Under the pieces are notes generated by a model. That model saw only the letters and a program-made list of their open reading frames with translations, was not told the origin of the DNA and searched no databases. From a virus: a stretch of 48,047 bases of DNA. Made by a program: the position numbers and the translations under genes. Below, in pieces: positions 14,001 to 28,677 of this stretch (positions are counted from its first letter, which is position 1; each line of letters opens with the position of its first letter). Where the stretch lies: IMG/VR virus record IMGVR_UViG_3300001589_005307, positions 1 to 48,047 of that record. One strand, 5' to 3'.

Positions 14001-15089
14001 ATGGCAGAAGAAAACTCATCCTTTTCGGTCGGAGAAAATTTAGATCTTGCAAGCGACTCAGTAGATGGTATGTTTGCGAGCAGTAGAAGAAGCGGTTCAT
14101 TAAATTCCGTAACAAATGGAAAACCTTTATATTATCCATCAGACTTACTCGCAGCAGATAACCCAAACGCAGAAAATACAAATGGAATTGTTAGTTGGTT
14201 AGAATTTAGAATTTTCTTTAAACAAAACGGTAGTCTTAGTAGTGTTGTAAAGAAAACAAAATCAGGACTTGGTAATATCATTGCTGATGTGGCGAGTGGA
14301 TTTGATCAAACTGACGAAACAGAGGGTGAAACTGCACAAACAATCCTAGAGAACTTACAATTTAGTGATGATGAAATCCAGAAATCAATTGCAACAGAAA
14401 GCGTCACTAGCGACACCCGACTCGGTAAGGGTACAGAAGAAACAAATGATTCTGTGTTTTTATATGTTCCGGGTGGCATAGAGTATAACGATTCTATGCA
14501 ATACGAAGAGGTTGGTTTTGCTGGGATTAGAAATCTTTCAAGTGTTTCTGCCAGTGCAAGCACCGTTGCTCTTGGTGTACTTAAGAAATTAGCAGGAACA
14601 GTCGATAAAGCAGCAGGGGCGTTAGGACAAGAATCTTTAAACTCAGAACAAGCAATTACCGCAGAACTAGGTGTTGTCATGAACCCAAGAAAAGAACAAA
14701 TCTTTCAGGGAATTGATATGCGATCATTTGTCTACAACTTCACATTCATTCCAAGAAATAAAGAAGAAGCAAAAACAGTCGCCGACATCATCAAAGTTTT
14801 CCGATTTCATGCATATCCAGAACTTTCTGCAAATAGTGCATTCTTCAACTTCCCATCTGAGTTTGAAATTAAGCACAGAGTCTATGACTCAACCGAAGGT
14901 GGGGCAGTAAAAGATAATCCAGTAGTCCCTAAACTCAACAGATGTTTCCTCGAAAAAATTACAACCAACTATACCCCTGATGAGGTTTACTACGCATTCA
15001 AAAATGGAATGCCTCCTAAGATCACATTATCGCTTTCGTTCAAGGAAGCAGAATATATTACAAGACAACATGTCAACGAAGGATTCTGA
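14001..15089 (+). CDS. gp48: Baseplate tail-tube cap gp48
   Basis: 362 residues (T4: 364). Recognised by the C-terminal half: 'NPRKEQIFQGIDMRSFVYNF' then 'FIPRNKEEAKTVADIIKVF', 'FFNFPSEFEI', and the end block 'CFLEKITTNYTPDEVYYAF' with P-P-K-I-T-L-S-L-S-F-K-E. The N-terminal ~200 residues are variable. gp48 sits on the finished hub/wedge and, with gp54, starts tube polymerisation. SD AGGAG; first gene of the long forward operon; its TGA overlaps the gp53 ATG. Confidence 0.85.
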   Translation: MAEENSSFSVGENLDLASDSVDGMFASSRRSGSLNSVTNGKPLYYPSDLLAADNPNAENTNGIVSWLEFRIFFKQNGSLSSVVKKTKSGLGNIIADVASGFDQTDETEGETAQTILENLQFSDDEIQKSIATESVTSDTRLGKGTEETNDSVFLYVPGGIEYNDSMQYEEVGFAGIRNLSSVSASASTVALGVLKKLAGTVDKAAGALGQESLNSEQAITAELGVVMNPRKEQIFQGIDMRSFVYNFTFIPRNKEEAKTVADIIKVFRFHAYPELSANSAFFNFPSEFEIKHRVYDSTEGGAVKDNPVVPKLNRCFLEKITTNYTPDEVYYAFKNGMPPKITLSLSFKEAEYITRQHVNEGF

Positions 15090-15979
15090 TGTACTTTAAA
15101 AATTTCCCATCATTACAATATCCATCATCCGGTCAACTCGAAGAAGTTCAAGACATTTTACTTCGTGTCGGATTTTCATCCAAAGTAAAAGAAACAGCGG
15201 ATACCTTTGTTTTATATAATATTCAGGAAGGGATGACTCCAGAAAGAATCGCTCAAGAAGTATACGGTGACCAACAATACTTTTGGGTTGTTTTATTATT
15301 CAATGATTTGATGGATCCACAATATAGATTCCCTTTACGGTCCAGATCTCTTGATGATTTTATTGCTAAAAAGTACCCATCGAAAACTCTCTTCATAACT
15401 CCAGAGGGAATAACACAAGAATTCTACAAGCACCCAAACCCATCAGACACAAGTATTAAAAACTTTGCCGAGGGCGACACCATTACATTATATCTCGGTA
15501 AGAGAAATAGTTATAAAGACACAGGACAAGATAAAGTTTTAGGTATCATCAAGCGATATATCCCAGAACAATCTGCATTGCAATTATATCAATTAGAGGG
15601 GACCATTAAACCCGGAGATACAATAGTCCGTGGACATGACAAAGAACTCCGGGCACAGGTCCGTAAGGTGATCGACAGTCGCTATGCTGTACATCACTTC
15701 GAGAACAATAGTGTTAACATAAACCCACTAGGGACTCCACCCGATGACAGCGGCAACCAAGTCCCGATTGGTCAAACCGGAGATGGATTTTCTTCCTTGC
15801 CTGTAGGCGTTACACAATGTGTTTTAGAGAATTATATTAATGACGGAGACACAACTTACATTGTAACAAATGAAGAATATGAATTTATTAAAAACGAAAC
15901 AAACCGCAAGATTAGATTACTTAGTCCTGAACTACTAGAAAATGTGGTGAGAGAACTTCGAGAGGTTCTTAGTCAATAA
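15089..15979 (+). CDS. gp53: Baseplate wedge gp53 with long C-terminal extension
   Basis: 296 residues versus 196 in T4. The first ~110 residues carry the family pattern: 'MYFKNFPSLQYP', 'TFVLYNIQEGMTPERIAQEV' (a LysM-like 'x-Y-x-V/I-x-E-G-x-T-x-E-x-I-A' segment), 'YFWVVLLFNDLMDPQYRFPL', 'LDDFIAKKY'. The remaining ~185 residues are beta-rich with no match I recognise and end in a helix. In T4 gp53 clamps neighbouring wedges to close the hexagonal baseplate. Coupled on both sides by one-base start/stop overlaps. Confidence 0.8.
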   Translation: MYFKNFPSLQYPSSGQLEEVQDILLRVGFSSKVKETADTFVLYNIQEGMTPERIAQEVYGDQQYFWVVLLFNDLMDPQYRFPLRSRSLDDFIAKKYPSKTLFITPEGITQEFYKHPNPSDTSIKNFAEGDTITLYLGKRNSYKDTGQDKVLGIIKRYIPEQSALQLYQLEGTIKPGDTIVRGHDKELRAQVRKVIDSRYAVHHFENNSVNINPLGTPPDDSGNQVPIGQTGDGFSSLPVGVTQCVLENYINDGDTTYIVTNEEYEFIKNETNRKIRLLSPELLENVVRELREVLSQ

Positions 15980-17324
15980 TGTCAGACTTTAACATAAAAC
16001 CATCAGTTTCTCCGAGTGATAAGTACACGAAGTTAAATGACTTTGAATTGGTATCTCTTTTTATGGAGAGTGACTCTGGTGGTAAAGTTGATCTAAAAAA
16101 CATATATCAAAATTTATCTTTTGTCGAAGACATTGACAGTTCGGCAATCTCTGGTTCCGTTCTAATCAAAGATGGTAATGATCTACTAAACACCTTTCCT
16201 ATATCTGGACACGAATCGATAACTTTAGAATTTCGCACGCCGGGGATTGACTCAGATTTTATAAAACTAAAATTTAAAGTAGTAGAAGTTACGGACAGAG
16301 TTCGTTCTCCAAACGAAAGAGGAGAAGTGTATCGACTTCGATTTGTATCATCGACGGTTATGAAAAACAAGTCAACTAAAATATCGAAAGCATTCAAGGG
16401 AAAAATTAGCGATATAGTAAAAACTATTTACAGTGAATATATCGGTGGTAGTCTAGATGCTCAGGCAACTAAGAACGAACAAAAATTTGTTATTCCGAGA
16501 TGGTCCCCATTCAAAGCAATAGAATGGTTAGCACTTCGGTCAATTCCCGCAAAAAGAAGCGATGAAACAAATTACTTTTTCTTTGAAACCGTAGATGGTC
16601 ATCGTTTTGTGACACTAAGTCAGTTGTGTTCTGAAGAAAGTATTATTACATATTTTCAGGTTCCAGTTGGTCAGCGAGATGGCGATTCTGATAACATGTC
16701 TAGAAACTTTTCAAACGTAAAAGATGTCCGGATGATGAAAGTGAATCAAAAATTACAAGAACATATGGACGGGGCATTTTCTTCTGTACTTTACCAACAT
16801 GATGTTACCACAAAGCAGTGGGGTAGAAAAGTCTACAATTATAATAATGATACTAATGTAAGACATATTACAGATAATCGTGTGACAAAAAACGATAGCA
16901 TTTACACAACAACCCCAAACACAAATTTCAATCTAACCACAAAACAAACCGGACTAATGGGTGGAGATTATCCTAATGTACAAAATCACGAAGATTGGTT
17001 ACAGCGTTCGATGTCAGAAAAATCACTTCTAGATACCATCAAGATAAGAATAAAAGTTGCTGGTAATTCTCTTTTGCGTGTCGGTCGAGTCGTTGAATTT
17101 TTTGTTCCAAAGGCAGCAGCATTAAAATCATCAGATACCGAATGGTATGATTCAAGGTTGAGTGGTAAATATTTAGTGACAACTCTACGACACACTATAT
17201 CGCCAGACGGATATACGAACACTATGTTGTTGGCAAAGAATTCTTATGAAGTGGCAATTGCTGATAATTCAACATTCATGGGAACAAGTAACAATACACC
17301 AACAAATATAGTGGAGAAAAGATA

Positions 17325-17325
<1 letters not shown>
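15979..17325 (+). CDS. gp27: Baseplate central hub gp27
   Basis: 448 residues (T4: 391). Pattern of the marine T4-like hub: N-terminal strand block 'FELVSLFMESDSGGKVDLKN', 'FVEDIDSSAISGSVLI', 'RLRFVSSTVMKNKSTKISKA', 'FVIPRWSPFKAIEWLALRSI' and 'YFFFETVDGHRFVTLS', followed by a second tube-like domain ending with 'LRVGRVVEFFVP' and 'LSGKYLVTTLRHTI'. gp27 forms the trimeric cylinder that joins the six-fold tube to the three-fold gp5 spike encoded next. Overlaps at both ends support coupled synthesis with gp53 and gp5. Confidence 0.85.
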
Positions 17326-24096
<6,771 letters not shown>

Positions 24097-24099
24097 TAG

Positions 24100-25242
24100 A
24101 TGGCACTGACTAATTTTTTCCTATCACCAGATGGAGCAGGATCGAAAGACGGTTCGGATATCGATAACGCATTCCAAGCGATTACCAGTGGAGATTGGAC
24201 CTCTAGTCTCGATTCACAGACATTGCAAGATCGAAAGTGGATATGGTTAGGGGGAACGTACAACTGTACGACTCAACTTGTTACTTCGGCAACTGCTCCT
24301 ACTGCTGCCGCACCAATGCAATGGGTTGGTGCTGATTCGTCTGGTAATATTCTTCGTCCAAAGTTTGATGAAACTGGTATGAGTCTAGATCTTACCAACT
24401 ACCCAAAATTTATTTGCAGTGAAAATGTAGAAATGATTTTCACCCATGAACATACTTCGTATAAGTGTTTATCTTTTGAAAACACAAGTGCGTCTTTTAG
24501 TAAAAGTGGTATCATAGAAAATACCGCTGGTGATCTTGATGTTCAATTATGGACTGGTTGCTTTTTCAAAGTCGCAACATCAAACAGCACTGGTGTCGAG
24601 GTCTTAACAATGAGTAACTCAAATTTAAGCATGTGTGAAGTTGTGTTGGATTCCGGACCATTTTCTTCCTTGGCACGCTTACTTAGCGGTGGAATGTGTG
24701 AGAATTGTCGCTTCAGGGGACCGGGGACTTCGTCCGATAGTGGAAACGAGGGTGGTATGAGGATAAATAGTGGTAATATTAACATAACAAACACGGTAAT
24801 TTATAATGTTCCGGGATCAGGTATATTCCATGAAAGCACAAACGATAGACAGTCAATTCAAGTTCAGGGTTGCTCTATTATAAACTGTGGTGAAAATGGT
24901 ATCGATACCACCAGTATAGACGGTACAAACATTGCATCAAGAGGAGCGGCGATGGAGTGTTGTATTATTTTTAACTGTGCAAATGGAATCGTTGCCGCTG
25001 CTGAAGATGGCAGGCAACCCGGCGCACAATACGCTGCGATGGGATCTAACACTGCTAACTTTAGCAACATGGATTCATATGAAGACTTCGTTGATGTCGT
25101 TGCAATCACCACTGCTGATTTTGTTGATTATGCCAACAATGATTTCAGAATTAGAAGAGACTCTGTTTTATATAAGATTTTGGGAGGTAAGAATATGGGT
25201 GCGTTACAAAATGAAGATTACGAATTTGTGGGTGTATCATGA
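24100..25242 (+). CDS. Right-handed beta-helix tail spike/fibre-like protein
   Basis: 380 residues. Short repeating strands with N/S/G/C turns ('SGNINITNTVIYNVPGSGIF', 'IQVQGCSIINCGENGI', 'AAMECCIIFNCANGIV') are typical of a pectate-lyase-like parallel beta-helix. The end 'ADFVDYANNDFRIRRDSVLY' plus a 'GGKNMGALQ' tail is the common closing block of such helices. In phage spikes this fold often cuts or binds surface polysaccharide, but I see no certain catalytic residues. It starts three bases after the collagen-like fibre's stop and overlaps the PAAR gene (ATGA), so the three make one tail-tip module. Alternative: a non-enzymatic structural beta-helix. Confidence 0.8.
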   Translation: MALTNFFLSPDGAGSKDGSDIDNAFQAITSGDWTSSLDSQTLQDRKWIWLGGTYNCTTQLVTSATAPTAAAPMQWVGADSSGNILRPKFDETGMSLDLTNYPKFICSENVEMIFTHEHTSYKCLSFENTSASFSKSGIIENTAGDLDVQLWTGCFFKVATSNSTGVEVLTMSNSNLSMCEVVLDSGPFSSLARLLSGGMCENCRFRGPGTSSDSGNEGGMRINSGNINITNTVIYNVPGSGIFHESTNDRQSIQVQGCSIINCGENGIDTTSIDGTNIASRGAAMECCIIFNCANGIVAAAEDGRQPGAQYAAMGSNTANFSNMDSYEDFVDVVAITTADFVDYANNDFRIRRDSVLYKILGGKNMGALQNEDYEFVGVS

Positions 25243-25505
25243 AACCAGCAGCAAGAGTAGGTGATCAGTGTGCTGGTCAGATAGTCACAGGAGCAAATTC
25301 TGTTTTTATAGAAGGGATGCCTGCCGCACACCTTGGTAGCATGGTTTCACCTCATCCATATAAAGATCACATTCACACCGTGAGTATTGTCACAGGTTCA
25401 AACAGTGTTTTTGTGGAAGGAAAACCACTCGCCCGACTAGGAGACCAAGCGGGATGTGGAGTACATAAAATAACATCAGCAGCAAGTTCTGTTACAGGAG
25501 ATTAA
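25239..25505 (+). CDS. PAAR-domain spike tip protein (gp5.4-like)
   Basis: 88 residues, essentially only a PAAR domain: 'ARVGDQCAGQIVTGANSVFI' then 'EGMPAAHLGSMV', and a second half 'IVTGSNSVFVEGKPLARLGD' with C-G-V-H. The conserved His/Cys residues (H31, H42/H45, C78, H80 region) could bind the metal of the pointed tip. PAAR proteins sharpen the gp5 needle in T4 (gp5.4) and in type VI secretion. The position two genes after gp5 fits. It is coupled to the beta-helix gene by a 4-bp overlap. Confidence 0.9.
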   Translation: MKPAARVGDQCAGQIVTGANSVFIEGMPAAHLGSMVSPHPYKDHIHTVSIVTGSNSVFVEGKPLARLGDQAGCGVHKITSAASSVTGD

Positions 25506-25507
25506 AT

Positions 25508-26347
25508 ATGCCAGTTTTTACAAGACCACTATTAGACGTTACAGGATGCGACATTCCGTCGCTCGATTTATCGACCGCCGAGAAATCAATCATGGAATTG
25601 GTTGGTTCTGAAGATGGTGCATTTCAAAATCCAATCGAAGACGCGATGAGTAGCGTTCAAGGTTCTATTGGGAATGCTCTCGCAGGAATCAATACCGGTC
25701 TGGGTGTTACCTTCACTGATGGTAGCGGTAGTCCAGTAACCGACGCGAACGGGAACCCACTGACCACTTTTGGATTTTTATCACAGGAACTAGGAACACT
25801 CAACGGACAAGTTGATTCCTTCAGGATTCATAGCGACCGACTCAGTGGGGTGAGTATCGCAGATGCCTTTGGTTCTGACACATATGGACCCGGTGGTATC
25901 CAAGGCGAGTATCCCGGTCTAGGTGGTCTTCACTCCGTTGCATCACAATTCAATACACTAAAAGAAACATTAAGGGATCCTGCTCAGGCGGCAGAGGATC
26001 ACTACTCCCCCATCTTCAACAGTTTGTTTGGACCGGGAGATGACATGATGAGATCCATACAATCTCTGGTAGACGGAGACGTTGCAAACTTTATGACAAA
26101 TTTCCCAACCGGAGGAAATGATTCCCTCGCAGAACTTTCATCACTCGGAGCAAACATTGCAGATCTCCAAGCAAGTATTCCAGCGTTAATCAACGACGAT
26201 AATCTACAATTTGAGTTCGCATTGGACTTTATTGCAAAACAAACAACCGGACTTAGCGTTCTATCCATGTTGGATGAACCATGTTTCGGAACTCGCCTGT
26301 TAGGAAAAATAGGTAGTCCAGATTTTAAAGGTATTGCTGGTTTATAA
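25508..26347 (+). CDS. Conserved tail/baseplate-region protein, function unknown
   Basis: 279 residues, start two bases after the PAAR stop. The protein is helical and polar with a Gly/Asp-rich middle ('GVTFTDGSGSPVTDANGNPL') that may bind calcium. A block 'SFRIHSDRLSGVSIAD', a 'SQFNTLKETLRDP' helix and a C-terminal 'PCFGTRLLGKIGSP' look like a protein found at this place (between spike genes and gp25) in marine T4-like phages. No T4 equivalent is recognised. A virion-tail role is inferred from operon position. Confidence 0.6.
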   Translation: MPVFTRPLLDVTGCDIPSLDLSTAEKSIMELVGSEDGAFQNPIEDAMSSVQGSIGNALAGINTGLGVTFTDGSGSPVTDANGNPLTTFGFLSQELGTLNGQVDSFRIHSDRLSGVSIADAFGSDTYGPGGIQGEYPGLGGLHSVASQFNTLKETLRDPAQAAEDHYSPIFNSLFGPGDDMMRSIQSLVDGDVANFMTNFPTGGNDSLAELSSLGANIADLQASIPALINDDNLQFEFALDFIAKQTTGLSVLSMLDEPCFGTRLLGKIGSPDFKGIAGL

Positions 26348-26364
26348 AGCATAGATACTAAGAC

Positions 26365-26745
26365 ATGGCAAAATATAGCGACATAGATTTAAACTTTTTG
26401 AGGAACCCCGTCACGAACGATGTGTCTATCCTTCAGGATGCTGCGTCTATTAAGGCGGCGGTGAAAAATTTAATTCTGACAGATGCAGGTGAAAGACCAT
26501 TCAATCCGACACTGGGTTCTTCTATCCGAGGACTTTTATTTGAACCAGCATCGCCAATTATTGCGAGTGAAATTGAAGCAAGAATTAGAACTGTTCTAAG
26601 AAACTTTGAACCTAGAGTTAAGATACTTCAAGTTAATGTCGTAGCAATATTTGATAGAAATGAATTTGAAGTAACTATTGGATTTAGAATGACTGGCGAT
26701 ACGAGAACTACGGTAGTTCCAATAACACTTAAGAGGTTAAGGTAA
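26365..26745 (+). CDS. gp25: Baseplate wedge gp25
   Basis: 126 residues (T4: 132). The family pattern is clear: 'DIDLNFLRNPVTNDV', 'ASIKAAVKNLILTDAGERPF', 'LGSSIRGLLFEP', 'RTVLRNFEPRVKI' (the E-P-R motif). gp25 is a sheath-initiating wedge component, related to the TssE proteins of type VI secretion; it joins gp6 to the first sheath ring. Its stop overlaps the gp6 ATG (TAATG). Confidence 0.95.
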   Translation: MAKYSDIDLNFLRNPVTNDVSILQDAASIKAAVKNLILTDAGERPFNPTLGSSIRGLLFEPASPIIASEIEARIRTVLRNFEPRVKILQVNVVAIFDRNEFEVTIGFRMTGDTRTTVVPITLKRLR

Positions 26746-28664
26746 TGGCGACAAACAGAAAAAACTTATCAGTTAACTCTATAGAATTTGAAGATATTAA
26801 AACGAACCTAAAGAATTTTCTCAAAGGTCAAACCGAGTTTAAAGACTACGACTTTGAGGGATCTGGTATGGCAGTCCTCATTGATCTTCTTGCATATAAC
26901 ACATACTACCAAGGTTTTTACAACAATGTCGTCGCTAACGAAATGTTCTTGGACAGTGCTGTCAAAAGAGCATCAGTGGTATCACTTGCAAAGAGTCTTG
27001 GTTACACACCAAACTCAAAAACCGCACCAACAGCAATTGTAGATGTGACTCTCGCAGAAGATCCAGTATCCAATATTCTCCTTCCGGGCGCACAATTCAT
27101 TACAACCGTGAACGGCAAATCTTTTACTTTTGTAAACACAAAATCAGCAGAAATTAACTGGACAAGTGCAACCACTCCGGCGATCACAAATCTAAACATC
27201 AAAGAGGGATCTCTGTCTAGTGCAACTTATGTTGTTCCTGACACCGATAACAATAGAAAGTATAAAATCAATGATATCGACGCTGACATATCCACAGTAA
27301 GTGTAAGAGTCCAAAACTCCCAGACAGATACCACTGGTCTCACAGACACATGGTCGAGGGCAGGTGATCTCACTGAAATAACCAGTTCATCAAAAACATA
27401 CTGGATAGAGGAAAACACATCCGGAGAGTTTGAGATTTATTTTGGCGATAATGTTATTGGAGAAAAACTAGAAACGGGCAACCTAATAACAATCACATAT
27501 TTAATTACAAATTCCACTGCTGCTAATGGGGCGGGAAATGGAGATAGTGCAACTAGTAGAGCGTTTAGTTACCTTAATGCGGCAAACACCGTAGAAGTTA
27601 AATCAATTGCCTCTGGAGGAACTGATTTAGAAACAGTTGATGCTATCAGATTTAAAGCACCCAGAGCATTTACCTCACAGAATAGAGCAGTGACAAAAAA
27701 TGACTACTCATCTCTTGTAGAATCGAACTTTACTGGTTTTGATTCTGTCTTCGTGTATGGAGGAGAAGAAGCAGATCCGCCAACATTTGGAAGTGTGTTT
27801 ATAGCACTCAAACCCAGTATTGGTACAATTGTCAGTGACGCTGTTAAAAATGAAGTAAAAAATTTCTTAAAGACAAAAGCAGTTTTATCAATCACTCCTA
27901 CTATTGTTGATCCAGATTACACTTATCTTAGATTAACAGCGGATGTTCTTTATGATAGCACAAAAACAACATTATCGGTAGATTCGATCAGTGCTGCCGT
28001 TCGTAGTAATATAATCACTAATCTACAAAACAACTTAGGAAAATTTGATCAATCCTTCGCAATATCAAAACTTCTAACAGATATTGATTCTGCATCATCC
28101 GCGATTGATTCGTCCGCAATTGAAGTGTTGATGGAAAAAAGAATTCTTCCAACATCAATCAAAAATGTATCATATATTCTGTCTTTCGGAAATTCGATAG
28201 ATCACCCACACGATGGGCATAAAAATGTTGTTACCTCTAACACGTTTAGATACTTAGATCCAACGGACAGCGTAACCAAGGACGTTTTTGTAGGAGATGA
28301 TGGATTTGGAAATATATCTTTCTTTACCAAAGACGGTGTTACTAATGTATTAGTTTTACAGAATGCTGGAACAGTTGATTATGGAAATGGGATTGTTAGG
28401 ATAGATCAAGTTCAAATATCCTCTCCTGTAGATTCCCCAGAAATCAAAATATTTGCAGTAGCAAAAAATCAAAGATATGTTTCTGTCCGCGACAAAATTA
28501 TTTTTAATGATTACGCCATTGACACCTCTGCCATAACAATCAGAACAAACGGTATTGTTCAAACCACATCAACCAGAAGTTCAACTTCAAGCACTCTCGG
28601 ATCCTCACAGACGAATTCGTCTAGCACCTCAACGTCTAGCAGTTCAAGTGGTTCTGGGTATTAA
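26745..28664 (+). CDS. gp6: Baseplate wedge gp6 (baseplate J-like)
   Basis: 639 residues (T4: 660). N-terminal block 'IEFEDIKTNLKNFLKGQTEF', 'DYDFEGSGMAVLIDLLAYNT', 'NEMFLDSAVKRASVVSLAK', 'LGYTPNSKTAP', then the J-like core 'FTSQNRAVTKNDYSSLVE'. gp6 dimers form the continuous inner ring that controls the hexagon-to-star change. Oddity: the last ~33 residues are nearly pure Ser/Thr ('SSSTSTSSSSSGSGY' at the end), probably a disordered tail. Overlaps gp25 at its start; gp7 follows after 13 bp. Confidence 0.9.
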   Translation: MATNRKNLSVNSIEFEDIKTNLKNFLKGQTEFKDYDFEGSGMAVLIDLLAYNTYYQGFYNNVVANEMFLDSAVKRASVVSLAKSLGYTPNSKTAPTAIVDVTLAEDPVSNILLPGAQFITTVNGKSFTFVNTKSAEINWTSATTPAITNLNIKEGSLSSATYVVPDTDNNRKYKINDIDADISTVSVRVQNSQTDTTGLTDTWSRAGDLTEITSSSKTYWIEENTSGEFEIYFGDNVIGEKLETGNLITITYLITNSTAANGAGNGDSATSRAFSYLNAANTVEVKSIASGGTDLETVDAIRFKAPRAFTSQNRAVTKNDYSSLVESNFTGFDSVFVYGGEEADPPTFGSVFIALKPSIGTIVSDAVKNEVKNFLKTKAVLSITPTIVDPDYTYLRLTADVLYDSTKTTLSVDSISAAVRSNIITNLQNNLGKFDQSFAISKLLTDIDSASSAIDSSAIEVLMEKRILPTSIKNVSYILSFGNSIDHPHDGHKNVVTSNTFRYLDPTDSVTKDVFVGDDGFGNISFFTKDGVTNVLVLQNAGTVDYGNGIVRIDQVQISSPVDSPEIKIFAVAKNQRYVSVRDKIIFNDYAIDTSAITIRTNGIVQTTSTRSSTSSTLGSSQTNSSSTSTSSSSSGSGY

Positions 28665-28677
28665 TAGGAGATAACCC

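Noticed and set aside
13978-14181. N-terminal extension of gp4 to 14181
   Set aside because: Would overlap the start of divergent gp48 by ~180 bp; the family starts at MAYKG and the extra residues look like antisense sequence.
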